Below are positions 44,680-54,029 of a stretch of 64,000 nucleotides of DNA, piece after piece. Where the stretch lies: assembly GCA_045124505.1 (NCBI GenBank), contig JBGVLZ010000103.1:74545-138544 (forward strand), read 5' to 3'. Origin of the DNA: RGIG7213 sp045124505 (lineage in GTDB: Bacteria > Bacillota > Clostridia > Oscillospirales > CAG-272). The notes below the pieces were generated by a model that was not told where the DNA came from, searched no databases, and saw only the letters and a program-made list of their open reading frames with translations. Position 1 is the first letter of the stretch. Each line of letters opens with the position of its first letter. The position numbers were made by a program, and so were the translations under genes.

Positions 44680-45576
44680 ATGTCGGAAATTATAATACAT
44701 TCTTTAATTCACTCCCTGAAAGATTCACTTATTGCGCTTCCATTTTTGTTTGCAGCATATTTTTTACTTGAATTTTTGGAGCATCGCTCCGAAATAAAGC
44801 TCGCAAAGGCTTTATCAAGTGAGAAGATAGGACCGCTTGGCGGTGCCGTTGTCGGCTGTATACCGCAGTGCGGAATGGGCGTTTTGGCTTCACATCTTTT
44901 TTCATCGGGTATGATAAGTGCAGGGGCACTTATTGCGGTATTCGTTTCAACCTCAGATGAAGCACTTCCGGTTATTTTATCACACCCCGATAAAATATCG
45001 GCAATATTCCCTCTTTTACTTTCTAAAATAGCGGTCGCGGTATTTGCCGGATATACATTTGATTTTCTGTTTTCCCACCGCCATAAGCACTCGCAGATAC
45101 ATCACGACCACAACAGCCACGGCGAATGTGAAAGCTGTGAAGACATAAAAAGTCTTGAAGACCATCACTGTGAGGATGAATGCGGCGAAAACATATTCAT
45201 TTCGGCAATCAAGAGGACACTTCTCATTTTCCTCTACATTTACATCGTAACTGTTGTATTTGCTGTTTTAACAGAAACAATAGGAGAAGAAACGATATCG
45301 GCGTTTTTAAGCAAAAGCTACTATTTACAGCCTGTATTTGCATCAATTATCGGTCTTATCCCCAACTGTGCAATATCTGTTATCATAACTGAGCTTTATC
45401 TGTCACAGACGATCGGCTTCGGTGCTGTTATTGCAGGTCTTTCAACAGGTGCGGGAATCGGATACGTAACACTTTTTAAAACAAACAAAAGTAAAAAAGA
45501 AGCTGTTATGATAGTCATTTACACACTTTTGTTCTCAATCATATTCGGTGAGATACTTCAGTTTTTGTTTTCATAA
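44680..45576 (+). CDS. ArsP_2-type 10-helix putative heavy-metal exporter
   Basis: 298 residues with two groups of membrane helices (about 10-140 and 190-298). They are separated by a cytoplasmic loop very rich in His, Cys, Asp and Glu (about 130-180, HRHKHSQIHHDHNSHGECESCED). Each half carries a similar motif at the start of a helix: GCIPQCGMGVLASHLF and GLIPNCAISVIITELYL, the Pro-(Q/N)-Cys pair typical of the ArsP_2/DUF2899 family. It likely exports a metal or metalloid ion; which one is unknown. The upstream region has an inverted repeat ATTCTAA/TTAGAAT (44609-44636). It ends 3 bases before the DUF5685 gene. Confidence 0.85.
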   Translation: MSEIIIHSLIHSLKDSLIALPFLFAAYFLLEFLEHRSEIKLAKALSSEKIGPLGGAVVGCIPQCGMGVLASHLFSSGMISAGALIAVFVSTSDEALPVILSHPDKISAIFPLLLSKIAVAVFAGYTFDFLFSHRHKHSQIHHDHNSHGECESCEDIKSLEDHHCEDECGENIFISAIKRTLLIFLYIYIVTVVFAVLTETIGEETISAFLSKSYYLQPVFASIIGLIPNCAISVIITELYLSQTIGFGAVIAGLSTGAGIGYVTLFKTNKSKKEAVMIVIYTLLFSIIFGEILQFLFS

Positions 45577-45579
45577 GAT

Positions 45580-46416
45580 ATGTTTGGATTTATAAAGCCT
45601 TATACACCGGAGCTTAAAGTTAAGGAAAATGAACTTTACAATGCCGTATACTGCGGACTTTGCCGCTGTATGGGAAAGAAAACATCACGTCTTTCACGCC
45701 TTGCTTTGAGCTACGATTCCGTTTTTTTGGCACTTTTACGCATGTCGGTATTTGAAGAAATACCGAATATTGAAAAAACACGGTGCCCTGTTTGCCTTTT
45801 CAAAAAAAGACCGTCTGTTTTACCCACATCACAGCTTGAATACACAGCTTCCGTATCATCGTATCTGACATATTACAAAGTCATTGACGATATGAAAGAT
45901 TCAAGAGGAATAAAAAAAATTGCCGCTTATCTTCTTTATCCGTTTGCAAAGCGGATAAAAAGCAAAGCACAGCCGATGCCGGAAATTGAAAACGAGATAA
46001 AACAGCGTCTTTGCGAAATTGATGCACTTGAAAAAGAAAATACGCCGTCAGCGGATAAAATTGCCGATGTATTCGGTAAACTTATCGGCAAGATAGCATC
46101 ATTCGAAATTGAAGATGAAAATAAAAAAGCCGCCTCATATGAAGCAGGCTTCCATACAGGCAGGTTTATTTATCTTGCAGATGCAATAGCGGATTATGAC
46201 AAAGATGTAAAAAACGGTCAGTTCAACCCGTTCATTTGTTCAAAAACCGATATGAAATCATCATCCGAAATGCTTTACCGTGCACTTTGCATGGAATCAT
46301 CCCATGTGTATAACGCTTGCGTTATACTTTCACACGGAACATGCGGCGCTATATGCGAAAATATTGCACAGCTTGGATTTGTGCATACAGCAAAAAATAT
46401 AACCGACAAACAATAG
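45580..46416 (+). CDS. DUF5685 family protein
   Basis: 278 residues, no signal peptide. The N-terminus MFGFIKPYTPELKVKENELYNAVYCGLCRCMG is the DUF5685 signature, with a CxxCxC group. A second Cys pair follows (RCPVCLF, about 68-74). The rest is mostly helical, and GRFIYLADAIADYDKD (about 200-215) is a conserved-looking acidic helix. The Cys groups suggest metal or FeS binding, but no function is established. It is coupled by 3 bases to the metal exporter and lies 22 bases before a DnaJ-like gene with a Cys-rich tail. Confidence 0.8.
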   Translation: MFGFIKPYTPELKVKENELYNAVYCGLCRCMGKKTSRLSRLALSYDSVFLALLRMSVFEEIPNIEKTRCPVCLFKKRPSVLPTSQLEYTASVSSYLTYYKVIDDMKDSRGIKKIAAYLLYPFAKRIKSKAQPMPEIENEIKQRLCEIDALEKENTPSADKIADVFGKLIGKIASFEIEDENKKAASYEAGFHTGRFIYLADAIADYDKDVKNGQFNPFICSKTDMKSSSEMLYRALCMESSHVYNACVILSHGTCGAICENIAQLGFVHTAKNITDKQ

Positions 46417-46438
46417 AGTATTCCCGAAAGGAAAATTA

Positions 46439-47041
46439 ATGAACAGAGATCCTTATTCCGTCCTCGGTGTCAGCCGTGATGCCTCGGACGATGAAATAAA
46501 AAAAGCATACCGCAGTCTTGCGAAAAAATATCATCCCGACAACTTTGCAGACAGTCCCTTAAAGGCGCAAGCTGAGGAAAAAATGAAGGAAATAAACGAC
46601 GCTTATGACCGCATACAAAAAATGAAAAGCGGAAAGTCAGATTTCAGCGGATTCGGCGGTACGTCCGGCTCGTCCGGTTCAGGTGTCGGAATTTACTACA
46701 CAATACGTGTACACATAACAGCACGCCGCTTTGCGGAAGCTGACCGCTTGCTTGACACAGTGCCGATAAACGATCGTACTGCAGAATGGCATTTTCTCAA
46801 AGGTACAGTTTACTACAGCAGGGGCTGGTATTTCGATGCCGAATCGTCTATCAGAACAGCATGTGAAATGGATCCGACGAATGCGGAATACCGTCAGGCG
46901 CTGAACATGATAAATTCGCAGGCAAATTCCGCAGGTGCACCGTATACATCCGCAAGGGGAATGGACTGCTGCATATGTGATATCTGTACAACGCTTATGT
47001 GTGCAAACTGCCTTTGCAACTGTTGCGGCGGCGGATGCTGA
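46439..47041 (+). CDS. DnaJ-domain protein with Cys-rich C-terminal tail
   Basis: 200 residues. Residues 1-65 are a J domain with an intact His-Pro-Asp motif (KKYHPDNF), so it should stimulate an Hsp70/DnaK ATPase. A short Gly/Ser linker and a TPR-like helical part (about 95-165, RFAEADRLLDTVPINDRTAEWHFLKGTVYYSRG) follow. The last 26 residues hold ten cysteines (MDCCICDICTTLMC and onward), possibly a metal site. It is not a normal DnaJ, which would have the zinc-finger and substrate domains. In an operon with DUF5685, to which it may be functionally linked. Confidence 0.9.
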   Translation: MNRDPYSVLGVSRDASDDEIKKAYRSLAKKYHPDNFADSPLKAQAEEKMKEINDAYDRIQKMKSGKSDFSGFGGTSGSSGSGVGIYYTIRVHITARRFAEADRLLDTVPINDRTAEWHFLKGTVYYSRGWYFDAESSIRTACEMDPTNAEYRQALNMINSQANSAGAPYTSARGMDCCICDICTTLMCANCLCNCCGGGC

Positions 47042-47053
47042 CGGAGGAACATT

Positions 47054-47599
47054 TTGAGTAATAAAAGGCTTTCAAGCACGAAAAAGCTTGCATTATGCGG
47101 TGTTTTGTCGTCTTTACAGGTGGTAATACTATACCTTTCATCCGTGTTCAGCGTCATTGACCTTACAATTGCCGCTGTGACCGTATTTGTTATGGTGTTC
47201 TCTGTCCTTGAAATAGGCGGTAAATACCCGTGGATAATGTATGCTACAGTCGCCGTTATATCCGTTTTGATACTTCCGCAAAAATTTTCAGCCGTTGTTT
47301 ACGCCTTGTTTTTCGGCTGGTATCCGATGGCAAAAATATTTTTCGAGCGGTTTAACAAAATAGCGGCTTGGATATTAAAAATTCTTACATTTAACGTGAG
47401 CTTCATAATCATTTACAAAATATGCATAAGCATTCTCGGTCTTGAGGCATCAGGTGAATTTGATACGACAGTATATAACGCCATCATGCTTATACTCGGT
47501 AATATTGCATTTTTAATGTTTGACATAATGCTGAAGCTTGTAATTATTTTGTATAAATTAAAACTTCGCAAGCAATTGGGAATAGATAAATTATTGTAG
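47054..47599 (+). CDS. Multi-helix integral membrane protein, possibly ECF-transporter S-component-like
   Basis: 181 residues beginning with TTG at 47054, which has GGAGG at 47042-47046. Five or six membrane helices. The N-terminus KKLALCGVLSSLQVVILYLS resembles ECF-type substrate-binding (S) components, which often open with K-x-(L/I)-A-x-x-A/G-L. No firm family is recognised and no energy-coupling genes are nearby. It lies 12 bases after the DnaJ-like gene and 23 bases before recG, in a tight plus-strand run. Confidence 0.55.
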   Translation: MSNKRLSSTKKLALCGVLSSLQVVILYLSSVFSVIDLTIAAVTVFVMVFSVLEIGGKYPWIMYATVAVISVLILPQKFSAVVYALFFGWYPMAKIFFERFNKIAAWILKILTFNVSFIIIYKICISILGLEASGEFDTTVYNAIMLILGNIAFLMFDIMLKLVIILYKLKLRKQLGIDKLL

Positions 47600-47622
47600 A
47601 AAAAATTTCGATAGGTAATTCC

Positions 47623-49689
47623 ATGGCAATAAATCTTCAAACAAATATAAAAAATCTTTCGGGAATAGGAGAATCACGGGCAAAAGTCCTCACAAAATTA
47701 GGTATAACCACCGTCGGTGAGCTTTTGTACCATTTTCCCAGAGCATATCAATACAGAGGCAATATAAAAACGCTTGCCTCCGCACAGGACGGCGAAACAG
47801 CATCATTCATACTGAAGATAGCCGCACCTCCTACAGTGTCACGTGCAAAAAACAATATGACCATAATAAAATTCATGGCATATGATGACACATCAAAATG
47901 CACAATCACATTCTTTAATCAGAACTACCGAAGAACATCTTACAAAACGGGCAGTATTTACAGAGCTTACGGAAAGATAGTAAAATTCGGACGTCAATGT
48001 GAGCTTGTAAATCCTGTAATGGAGTCATGTGAAGACGGCGAAAAGCTGTTACCGCTTCACCCTGTATATCCCGCAACAGACGGAATGTCATCAGCGCAGA
48101 TATTCCACCTTGTGGAAACTGTTCTGCCGTACGGTGACGGTTTTATAGAAGAAAACTTACCGAATGACGTTATAGAAGCACACGGTCTTATGTCAAGATG
48201 CGATGCGCTTAAATATATCCATATGCCCGAAAGCTTTGCACTTCTTAATGAGGCAAAGCGCAGAATAATTTTTGAAGAGCTTTATCTGTTTGCCGAATGT
48301 GTTTATGAACGGAAGGATTCCGCGCGCCACGGCACAGCACCCGATATGGCAGGCTGTGATATGACAGACTTCAAAAACTCCCTTAAATTTGAGCTTACAG
48401 ATGCGCAAAAGCGCACTATGAACGAAATATATAAAGATATGACAAGCGTTAAGCGCATACCCATGCGCCGTCTTGTTTCGGGAGATGTCGGATCGGGTAA
48501 GACGATCTGTGCCGCAGGTGCGGCGTACATCTCGGCAAAAAGCGGATATCAGACCGCTTTGCTTGTGCCGACGGAAATTCTCGCACGTCAGCATTTCAGC
48601 GATCTTCACGAATTTTTCACTCCGCTCGGCATCAATGTGACTATTCTCATCGGAGATATGGTAAAATCCGAAAAAGAGCGTGCGCATGAAGCAATACGCA
48701 CAGGCAAAGCGCAGATAATAGTCGGAACGCACGCACTTTTGACCGATACTGTGTCGTTTTCAAAGCTCGGTCTTGTAATTTGCGACGAACAGCACCGCTT
48801 CGGTGTTGCGCAAAGAGAAGCGCTTTTGGCGAAGGGTGAGGGCGTAAATATGCTTGTTATGAGCGCAACACCTATTCCGAGGACTCTTGCCATGGTAATG
48901 TTCGGCGATCTTGATGTTTCTGTCATAGATACTATGCCTCCCGGCAGAAAAGAAGTCAGCACATACGTCGTTGATGAGGATTACAGAGCAAGGATCAACG
49001 AATTTATGAGAAAAGAAATAGTATCGGGCCATCAGGTCTATGTTGTGTGCCCTGCCGTTGAAGAAAAAACAGCAGAAGAATTACCGCTTGAAGCACTTGA
49101 AAACCCGGAAACGGCAGAAAAATATATATCATCCGTCACAAATAAAAAGACTGCCGTTGAATATGCTGAGCATTTACAGAACAAAGTGTTTCCGCAGTAC
49201 ACCATTGCGTGCGTCCACGGAAAAATGAAGGGCACGGAAAAAGCGAGAATAATGACAAATTTTGAAGAAGGAAAGATAGATGTTCTCGTTTCAACAACTG
49301 TAATAGAGGTAGGCGTCAACATTCCCAACGCTACAATGATGGTTATCGAAAATGCCGAAAACTTCGGTCTTTCTCAGCTTCATCAGCTTCGAGGACGTGT
49401 CGGACGCGGAAGCAGAAAATCATATTGTATTTTAGTATCTGCATCTGCCTCAAAAACGGCTATGTCACGTCTTGAAATAATGAAAGAAACCAACAGCGGA
49501 TTTACAATTGCCGAACATGATTTAAAAATGAGGGGCCCCGGCGACTTCATTAAAACACGTTCAGGCGCAATACGTCAGCACGGACAGATAAAATTGAGTC
49601 TTGCAGATTCTCTTAACGACGTGAAACTGCTTTATTCCGCATTTGAAGCCGCAAAAGAACACAGAGAATCCGAAAAGAAAGAATTTTGA
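47623..49689 (+). CDS. recG: ATP-dependent DNA helicase RecG
   Basis: 688 residues, normal length. It remodels branched DNA such as stalled forks and Holliday junctions. The wedge/OB domain comes first (about 1-190, LSGIGESRAKVLTKLGITTVGELLYHFPRAYQYR), then a superfamily 2 helicase core: Walker A SGDVGSGKT, DEQH box CDEQHRFGV, SATPIPRTLAM, then STTVIEVGVNIPNA and QLRGRVGRG. The C-terminal tail GPGDFIKTRSGAIRQHG is also RecG-like. The next gene starts 1 base after its stop. Confidence 0.98.
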   Translation: MAINLQTNIKNLSGIGESRAKVLTKLGITTVGELLYHFPRAYQYRGNIKTLASAQDGETASFILKIAAPPTVSRAKNNMTIIKFMAYDDTSKCTITFFNQNYRRTSYKTGSIYRAYGKIVKFGRQCELVNPVMESCEDGEKLLPLHPVYPATDGMSSAQIFHLVETVLPYGDGFIEENLPNDVIEAHGLMSRCDALKYIHMPESFALLNEAKRRIIFEELYLFAECVYERKDSARHGTAPDMAGCDMTDFKNSLKFELTDAQKRTMNEIYKDMTSVKRIPMRRLVSGDVGSGKTICAAGAAYISAKSGYQTALLVPTEILARQHFSDLHEFFTPLGINVTILIGDMVKSEKERAHEAIRTGKAQIIVGTHALLTDTVSFSKLGLVICDEQHRFGVAQREALLAKGEGVNMLVMSATPIPRTLAMVMFGDLDVSVIDTMPPGRKEVSTYVVDEDYRARINEFMRKEIVSGHQVYVVCPAVEEKTAEELPLEALENPETAEKYISSVTNKKTAVEYAEHLQNKVFPQYTIACVHGKMKGTEKARIMTNFEEGKIDVLVSTTVIEVGVNIPNATMMVIENAENFGLSQLHQLRGRVGRGSRKSYCILVSASASKTAMSRLEIMKETNSGFTIAEHDLKMRGPGDFIKTRSGAIRQHGQIKLSLADSLNDVKLLYSAFEAAKEHRESEKKEF

Positions 49690-49690
49690 T

Positions 49691-50794
49691 ATGAAATATT
49701 TTACAGATTTTTTTAATGACCTGCCTGCGAATTTTGACGCATTTTGCGATAAATATCTTTTCAGAATATTGATATGCGTCATCGTCGTTCTCACCTTTCT
49801 GGCTTTGAAGTTTGTATTTGTTGCAATTGCAAAAAGCATAATAAAAAAGGCAATGAAAGGAAAAAATCACTACGAAGAACGTATTGATGCATTAAACGGC
49901 ATAGTTTTGCCTCCTTTGCGCATTTTACTCCTTACAGGTGCGCTTTTGCTCTGCACATATATAATAGCCCCGCCCGACGGATTGAAGACCGTTTGCATAA
50001 AAACCGCAACAAGCCTTGCACTTGTAAGCTTTTTCTCAGTTCTCTACGGATTCTGCGGATATGCAAAATTCATCATAGGAAAGATATACGAAAAAAATCA
50101 GATAAAGCCGTATAATCTTGCGGCGCACTACGTCGGCGTAATACTGAAGATAGTCGTTATCATTTTAGGTGTTATAACCGTTTTACAACAGTGGATAACG
50201 AATATAACGAGCCTTCTTGCAGGTCTCAGCATAGGCGGTGTGGCAATCGCCCTTGCCGCACAGGACACAGCGGCTAACCTTTTCGGTTCACTTACAGTCA
50301 TCTTCGACCATCCGTTTGAGCTTGGCGACTATATCGAAATAGGCGCCGCAACAGGAACGGTTGAAAAAATGGGACTCCGTTCCACAAAATTAAGACGTGC
50401 CGATCAGGCGCTTGTCATCCTTCCCAACTCACAGATAACAAGTGAGCATATCGTAAACTGGACAACGATATCAAAGCGCCGTGTAGATGCGGTTTTAGGT
50501 ATTCTTTACAGTACGCCTGCAGACAAGATCATAAAATTCAAAAAGGGTGTCGAAGATATACTTGAAAATACGGAGCTTGTTGAAAAAGATAATTATCTTG
50601 TGGCATTTACCGATTATGCCGAATCATCACTCAATATCACGGTAAGATATTATGTGCTTTCCCCCAGCGCAGATGTCACAATGAAAAAGCGTGATGAAAT
50701 AAATATGAAAATACTGAATCTGGCAAACGGTATGGATATCGGCTTTGCGTTCCCGACAAGAAGCCTTTATATAGAAAATATAAATCAAAACTAA
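49691..50794 (+). CDS. MscS-family small-conductance mechanosensitive channel
   Basis: 367 residues from the ATG at 49691, directly after recG. Four hydrophobic segments precede the MscS core: the pore helix LLAGLSIGGVAIALAAQDTAANLFGSLTVIF (about 190-220), then the beta domain DHPFELGDYIEIGAATGTVEKMGLRSTKLRRADQALVILPNSQI and a C-terminal alpha/beta vestibule. It would release solutes on hypo-osmotic shock. The additional N-terminal helices make it longer than E. coli MscS (286). Its ribosome site is weak (AAAGAA), fitting coupling to recG translation. Confidence 0.93.
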   Translation: MKYFTDFFNDLPANFDAFCDKYLFRILICVIVVLTFLALKFVFVAIAKSIIKKAMKGKNHYEERIDALNGIVLPPLRILLLTGALLLCTYIIAPPDGLKTVCIKTATSLALVSFFSVLYGFCGYAKFIIGKIYEKNQIKPYNLAAHYVGVILKIVVIILGVITVLQQWITNITSLLAGLSIGGVAIALAAQDTAANLFGSLTVIFDHPFELGDYIEIGAATGTVEKMGLRSTKLRRADQALVILPNSQITSEHIVNWTTISKRRVDAVLGILYSTPADKIIKFKKGVEDILENTELVEKDNYLVAFTDYAESSLNITVRYYVLSPSADVTMKKRDEINMKILNLANGMDIGFAFPTRSLYIENINQN

Positions 50795-50802
50795 AGGAAT
50801 AT

Positions 50803-51915
50803 ATGAAACAAAAAAGAAACACACACGACGGCGCAAAGCTGGCAATTGCACTTTTGGCATCACTGCTTTCGGTGCTTATGGTTGCGGCTTTCTGCTCGTC
50901 ATCGTCAAAAATGCTAACCTCTGCAACGGTTGACAGTACAGATACAGACCCGTCATCCCCCGTAACATGGTCGCCTGATATGTTTGAAGCCTTGTTTGGT
51001 ACAACAGGCGGAGCATCAAGTAATGAACCGAGTGAGGACACCGACAATACAGCAGGCGGAAGCACTGACAGCACACCGTCAAACGATACAAATAATTCAG
51101 CTACAGTCACAACGAAGCCGTCAAGTTCCTCCACTGTAACAACAAAACCGAATGAAAACAGGCCGAAGCCTCCATTATTCAGAGAATTTTACGAAGATGA
51201 AATATTTATAGACCAGCATATAACGGGCGAAGTCTGCCTTACGCTTTCAAAGGTTGAGCGAGGCGACTTAAATTACTTCATCTGCGATTTATTGCTTGCT
51301 TCCCCCGAAGCGTTGCACACGGCATTTGCCTCAGGGCAGATAACAGGCAGGCATTACACCTCTGCAATTGCCGAATCAGTGGGAGCAACATTTGCCGTAA
51401 ACGGTGACTTCTGCGGATTCAGAAACCACGGTATCATCATAAGAGAAGGTAAGTTGTACCGCAGTACAACAAGCGACTGGGATCTGTGTTACATCGACAA
51501 AAACGGAGACCTGAACACCGTGATGTGTAACAATACAAACGCAAATACACTTATCTCCGAAGGTGTTTTGCAGTCTTGGTGCTTCGGTCCGACGCTTCTC
51601 AAGGATTACGAGATACCCGCAAGCTTCAATACTCCCGGACTCAGCCAAAGAGCACGTGAGCCGAGAGTGGCAATAGGACAAATAGACACCCTGCATTATA
51701 TTATACTTGTAGTGGATGCGGTACGAACAAACAACACCACCATCGGCGGTATGACATTTTCAGACCTTGCGAAAGAATTTCAGAATTTAGGCTGTAAAAC
51801 AGCGTATAACCTTGACGGCGGCGGCTCTACCACGCTTTACTACAAAGGTCAGGTAATTAATACACCGTGCGGAAGCGGTGAACGAAAGGTAAGCGACATA
51901 ATTTACTTTAAATAA
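50803..51915 (+). CDS. Membrane-anchored phosphodiester glycosidase family protein (NAGPA domain)
   Basis: 370 residues. A short basic N-terminus and one hydrophobic segment (about 12-32) are followed by a Ser/Thr/Asp-rich linker (about 40-115), then the NAGPA/DUF2233 domain. Typical pieces are VNGDFCGFRNHGIIIREGKLY, LSQRAREPRVAIGQID, and the late NLDGGGSTTLYYKGQVIN, whose D-G-G-G-S/T is the family mark. The family cleaves sugar-1-phosphodiester bonds (the human uncovering enzyme, and SPO relatives on bacterial wall glycans). It sits in an envelope-glycan cluster and may trim phosphodiester-linked wall polymers (inference). Confidence 0.88.
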   Translation: MKQKRNTHDGAKLAIALLASLLSVLMVAAFCSSSSKMLTSATVDSTDTDPSSPVTWSPDMFEALFGTTGGASSNEPSEDTDNTAGGSTDSTPSNDTNNSATVTTKPSSSSTVTTKPNENRPKPPLFREFYEDEIFIDQHITGEVCLTLSKVERGDLNYFICDLLLASPEALHTAFASGQITGRHYTSAIAESVGATFAVNGDFCGFRNHGIIIREGKLYRSTTSDWDLCYIDKNGDLNTVMCNNTNANTLISEGVLQSWCFGPTLLKDYEIPASFNTPGLSQRAREPRVAIGQIDTLHYIILVVDAVRTNNTTIGGMTFSDLAKEFQNLGCKTAYNLDGGGSTTLYYKGQVINTPCGSGERKVSDIIYFK

Positions 51916-51945
51916 ACCCAAGCTTTACCGAAAGGATTGAAGAAA

Positions 51946-52998
51946 ATGAAAACGGCAATACTGATACCCGCATACAAACCCGAAAAAACACTGTTTCTTC
52001 CGTTTTTAAAGGAGCTCTCGGAATCCTTTGAAAACATCGTTATCATCAACGACGGAAGCGGTACGGAGTTTGACAGCGTTTTTGAAGAATGTGAAAAATA
52101 TACAGATCACGTTTTGCATCACTATATAAATAAAGGAAAAGGCAGTGCCTTAAAATCGGGAATCGGATATATTATGAACCGCATGCCCGAAATAGACGGT
52201 ATAATAACAGCGGACTGCGACGGTCAGCACTCCGTTACTGACATCAAAAAGGTCGCAAATGAGCTTTCTGAGCACCCCGAGGATCTGATAATCGGCGGAA
52301 GACGGTTTGATGAAAACGTACCGTTCCGTTCACAGCTCGGTAATTCCGTCACCCGCGGACTTTTCAAGCTTTCAACGGGTCTTAAGATATATGACACACA
52401 GACAGGACTGCGAGGCTTTGCACGTGAGTATTTTGAAGTGATGTCACGTCTTAACGGCGAAAGATACGAATATGAAATGAATATGCTTTTAAAGCTTCGT
52501 GAGCTTGGCATAAAACCCCGTGAAATTGAAATAAAAACAATTTATATAAACGAAAACGCAACAAGCCACTACAATGCGGTAAAAGACTCGCTCCGAATCG
52601 CGTCGAGACTTTTCTTGTTTGCCTCGGGCAGTCTTTTGTCATTTGTCATTGATTATCTGTTTTTCTTCATTTTCAGATATGTGTGCATATTTTCTTCCGG
52701 TATTTCATTCCTGTTTGCGAGAATAATAAGTGCCACATGTAACTATCTGATAAACAGAAAAATCGTATTTGGCGGCAACTGTTCTAAAACAGCGGTTATA
52801 AAATATGCCGTGCTTGCAATCTTCGTAATGCTTTTGGGAAGCGGTGTTATGATGCTTTCCGAAAATTATGCCGCGGCAAACAATATAAGCGATACATTCA
52901 CCGTTATCGTTAAGGTCATTTACGACATTGTTATGTATTTTGTCAATTACATTATTCAGCGTGATTTTATTTTCAAGGTAAAGAAGAAAGGTAACTGA
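51946..52998 (+). CDS. Family 2 glycosyltransferase fused to a GtrA-like membrane domain
   Basis: 350 residues from the ATG at 51946 (AAGGA at about 51932-51936; an in-frame TTG at 51937 is too close to it). The GT2 domain (1-225) shows AILIPAYKPEK, VIINDGSG, HYINKGKGSALKSGI, ITADCDGQHS (D-x-D type metal site) and the DPM1-like TGLRGFARE. Residues about 225-350 are four GtrA-type helices with NYLINRKIVFGGN and NYIIQRDFIF. It likely transfers a sugar from a nucleotide donor to undecaprenyl phosphate and helps move the lipid-sugar across the membrane. The gene precedes an Lgt-like gene by 4 bases. Confidence 0.9.
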   Translation: MKTAILIPAYKPEKTLFLPFLKELSESFENIVIINDGSGTEFDSVFEECEKYTDHVLHHYINKGKGSALKSGIGYIMNRMPEIDGIITADCDGQHSVTDIKKVANELSEHPEDLIIGGRRFDENVPFRSQLGNSVTRGLFKLSTGLKIYDTQTGLRGFAREYFEVMSRLNGERYEYEMNMLLKLRELGIKPREIEIKTIYINENATSHYNAVKDSLRIASRLFLFASGSLLSFVIDYLFFFIFRYVCIFSSGISFLFARIISATCNYLINRKIVFGGNCSKTAVIKYAVLAIFVMLLGSGVMMLSENYAAANNISDTFTVIVKVIYDIVMYFVNYIIQRDFIFKVKKKGN

Positions 52999-53002
52999 GA
53001 TT

Positions 53003-53983
53003 TTGCAAACCTTACTTGATGCGGGTCTTTTCACTCCGCACGCTTTATTCATCGCAATAGGCATTTGCGTTATCATATTTTTACCTGCCGTACACAACGT
53101 CAGAAGAAAAAAATTCCATCCTGAAGTATTCTTCTATATTGCACCGTTTGCGGTTTTGTCGGGACTTTTTTTCGCAAGGCTGATGTATGTCACATTCAAC
53201 CATGCTTTATTCCTTTCATTTGATGAAATATTGGATCTGACATCGGGCGGCTACTGTCTTTACGGCGGTATTTTCGGTGCATCTGTTGCAATTGTGCTGT
53301 GGTGCTTCTTCACCTTCAAGACAAAATACATGCTCGATATTTTCGATGCGGTATGTCTTTATGCGCCGCTTTCTATTGCCGTCGGCAGAATGGGAAGCGC
53401 CTTCACAGATGACTGCTACGGTACATTTATCACAAATCCGACGTTTTGCCGTTTTCCGTTTGCCTCATATGTCGAGGTGTACGAAAGCTGGTGTCTTTCG
53501 GTGTTCTTCTTTGAAGCGATCGGCTGTTTTGCAATTTGGCTGTTCATGATGGGATTTCAGAAAAAAATATCTGTAAAGGGTGCTAACACGTCTGTATTTT
53601 TGACGATGTATGCAGGTCTTCACACGTTTTTGGAAAGCCTGCGCACAGACAGCGTTTACTGGGGATTTGTCAGAATATCGCAAGTAATTTCTGCACTCAT
53701 TTTGATCTTCTTCTTTGTATTTATGATCGTCAAGCTTGCAAAGCTGACCAAGTACAGCCATTTTTATCCGATAATCTCCGTTATATTTTTAGCAGCACTT
53801 ATAAGAGGATTTACGGCGGAATTTTTTATGGGCTCAAGCTCATATACCGCAAACTGCATCTGGCTTATCGTTTCATGTGTTATCATGACACTTTGCATAC
53901 TTTCAATGTTCTGGCTTTATTATAAGATGACCGATATCGATACAAAGAGAAAGGCTTTAATAAAAAGCCGTACAGAGCGCTAA
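53003..53983 (+). CDS. Prolipoprotein diacylglyceryl transferase (Lgt)-like membrane protein, divergent
   Basis: 326 residues starting with TTG at 53003. Several membrane helices. Lgt landmarks are recognisable but altered: SGGYCLYGGIFGASVA stands where Lgt has GG-x-S-F-H-G-G, GRMGSAFTDDCYG replaces GRIGNF-x-N-x-E, and ESLRTDSVYWGFVRISQ replaces the E-x-x-R-x-P-D-x-H-x-G-x-x-x-x-GQ region. The catalytic His of the HGG motif is a Tyr here. Three extra C-terminal helices extend the protein beyond Lgt. It may be a paralogue with another lipid or glycan donor. The next gene, 46 bases away, encodes a lipoprotein. Confidence 0.75.
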   Translation: MQTLLDAGLFTPHALFIAIGICVIIFLPAVHNVRRKKFHPEVFFYIAPFAVLSGLFFARLMYVTFNHALFLSFDEILDLTSGGYCLYGGIFGASVAIVLWCFFTFKTKYMLDIFDAVCLYAPLSIAVGRMGSAFTDDCYGTFITNPTFCRFPFASYVEVYESWCLSVFFFEAIGCFAIWLFMMGFQKKISVKGANTSVFLTMYAGLHTFLESLRTDSVYWGFVRISQVISALILIFFFVFMIVKLAKLTKYSHFYPIISVIFLAALIRGFTAEFFMGSSSYTANCIWLIVSCVIMTLCILSMFWLYYKMTDIDTKRKALIKSRTER

Positions 53984-54029
53984 TAGATATACAAAAAAGG
54001 AAACATAAAAACCAAAAAGGAGGATCAAG

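Noticed and set aside
44521..44680. A metal riboswitch ahead of the ArsP_2-type gene
   Set aside because: The region is short and AT-rich and lacks the conserved bases of yybP-ykoY or NiCo riboswitches; only a small inverted repeat is seen.
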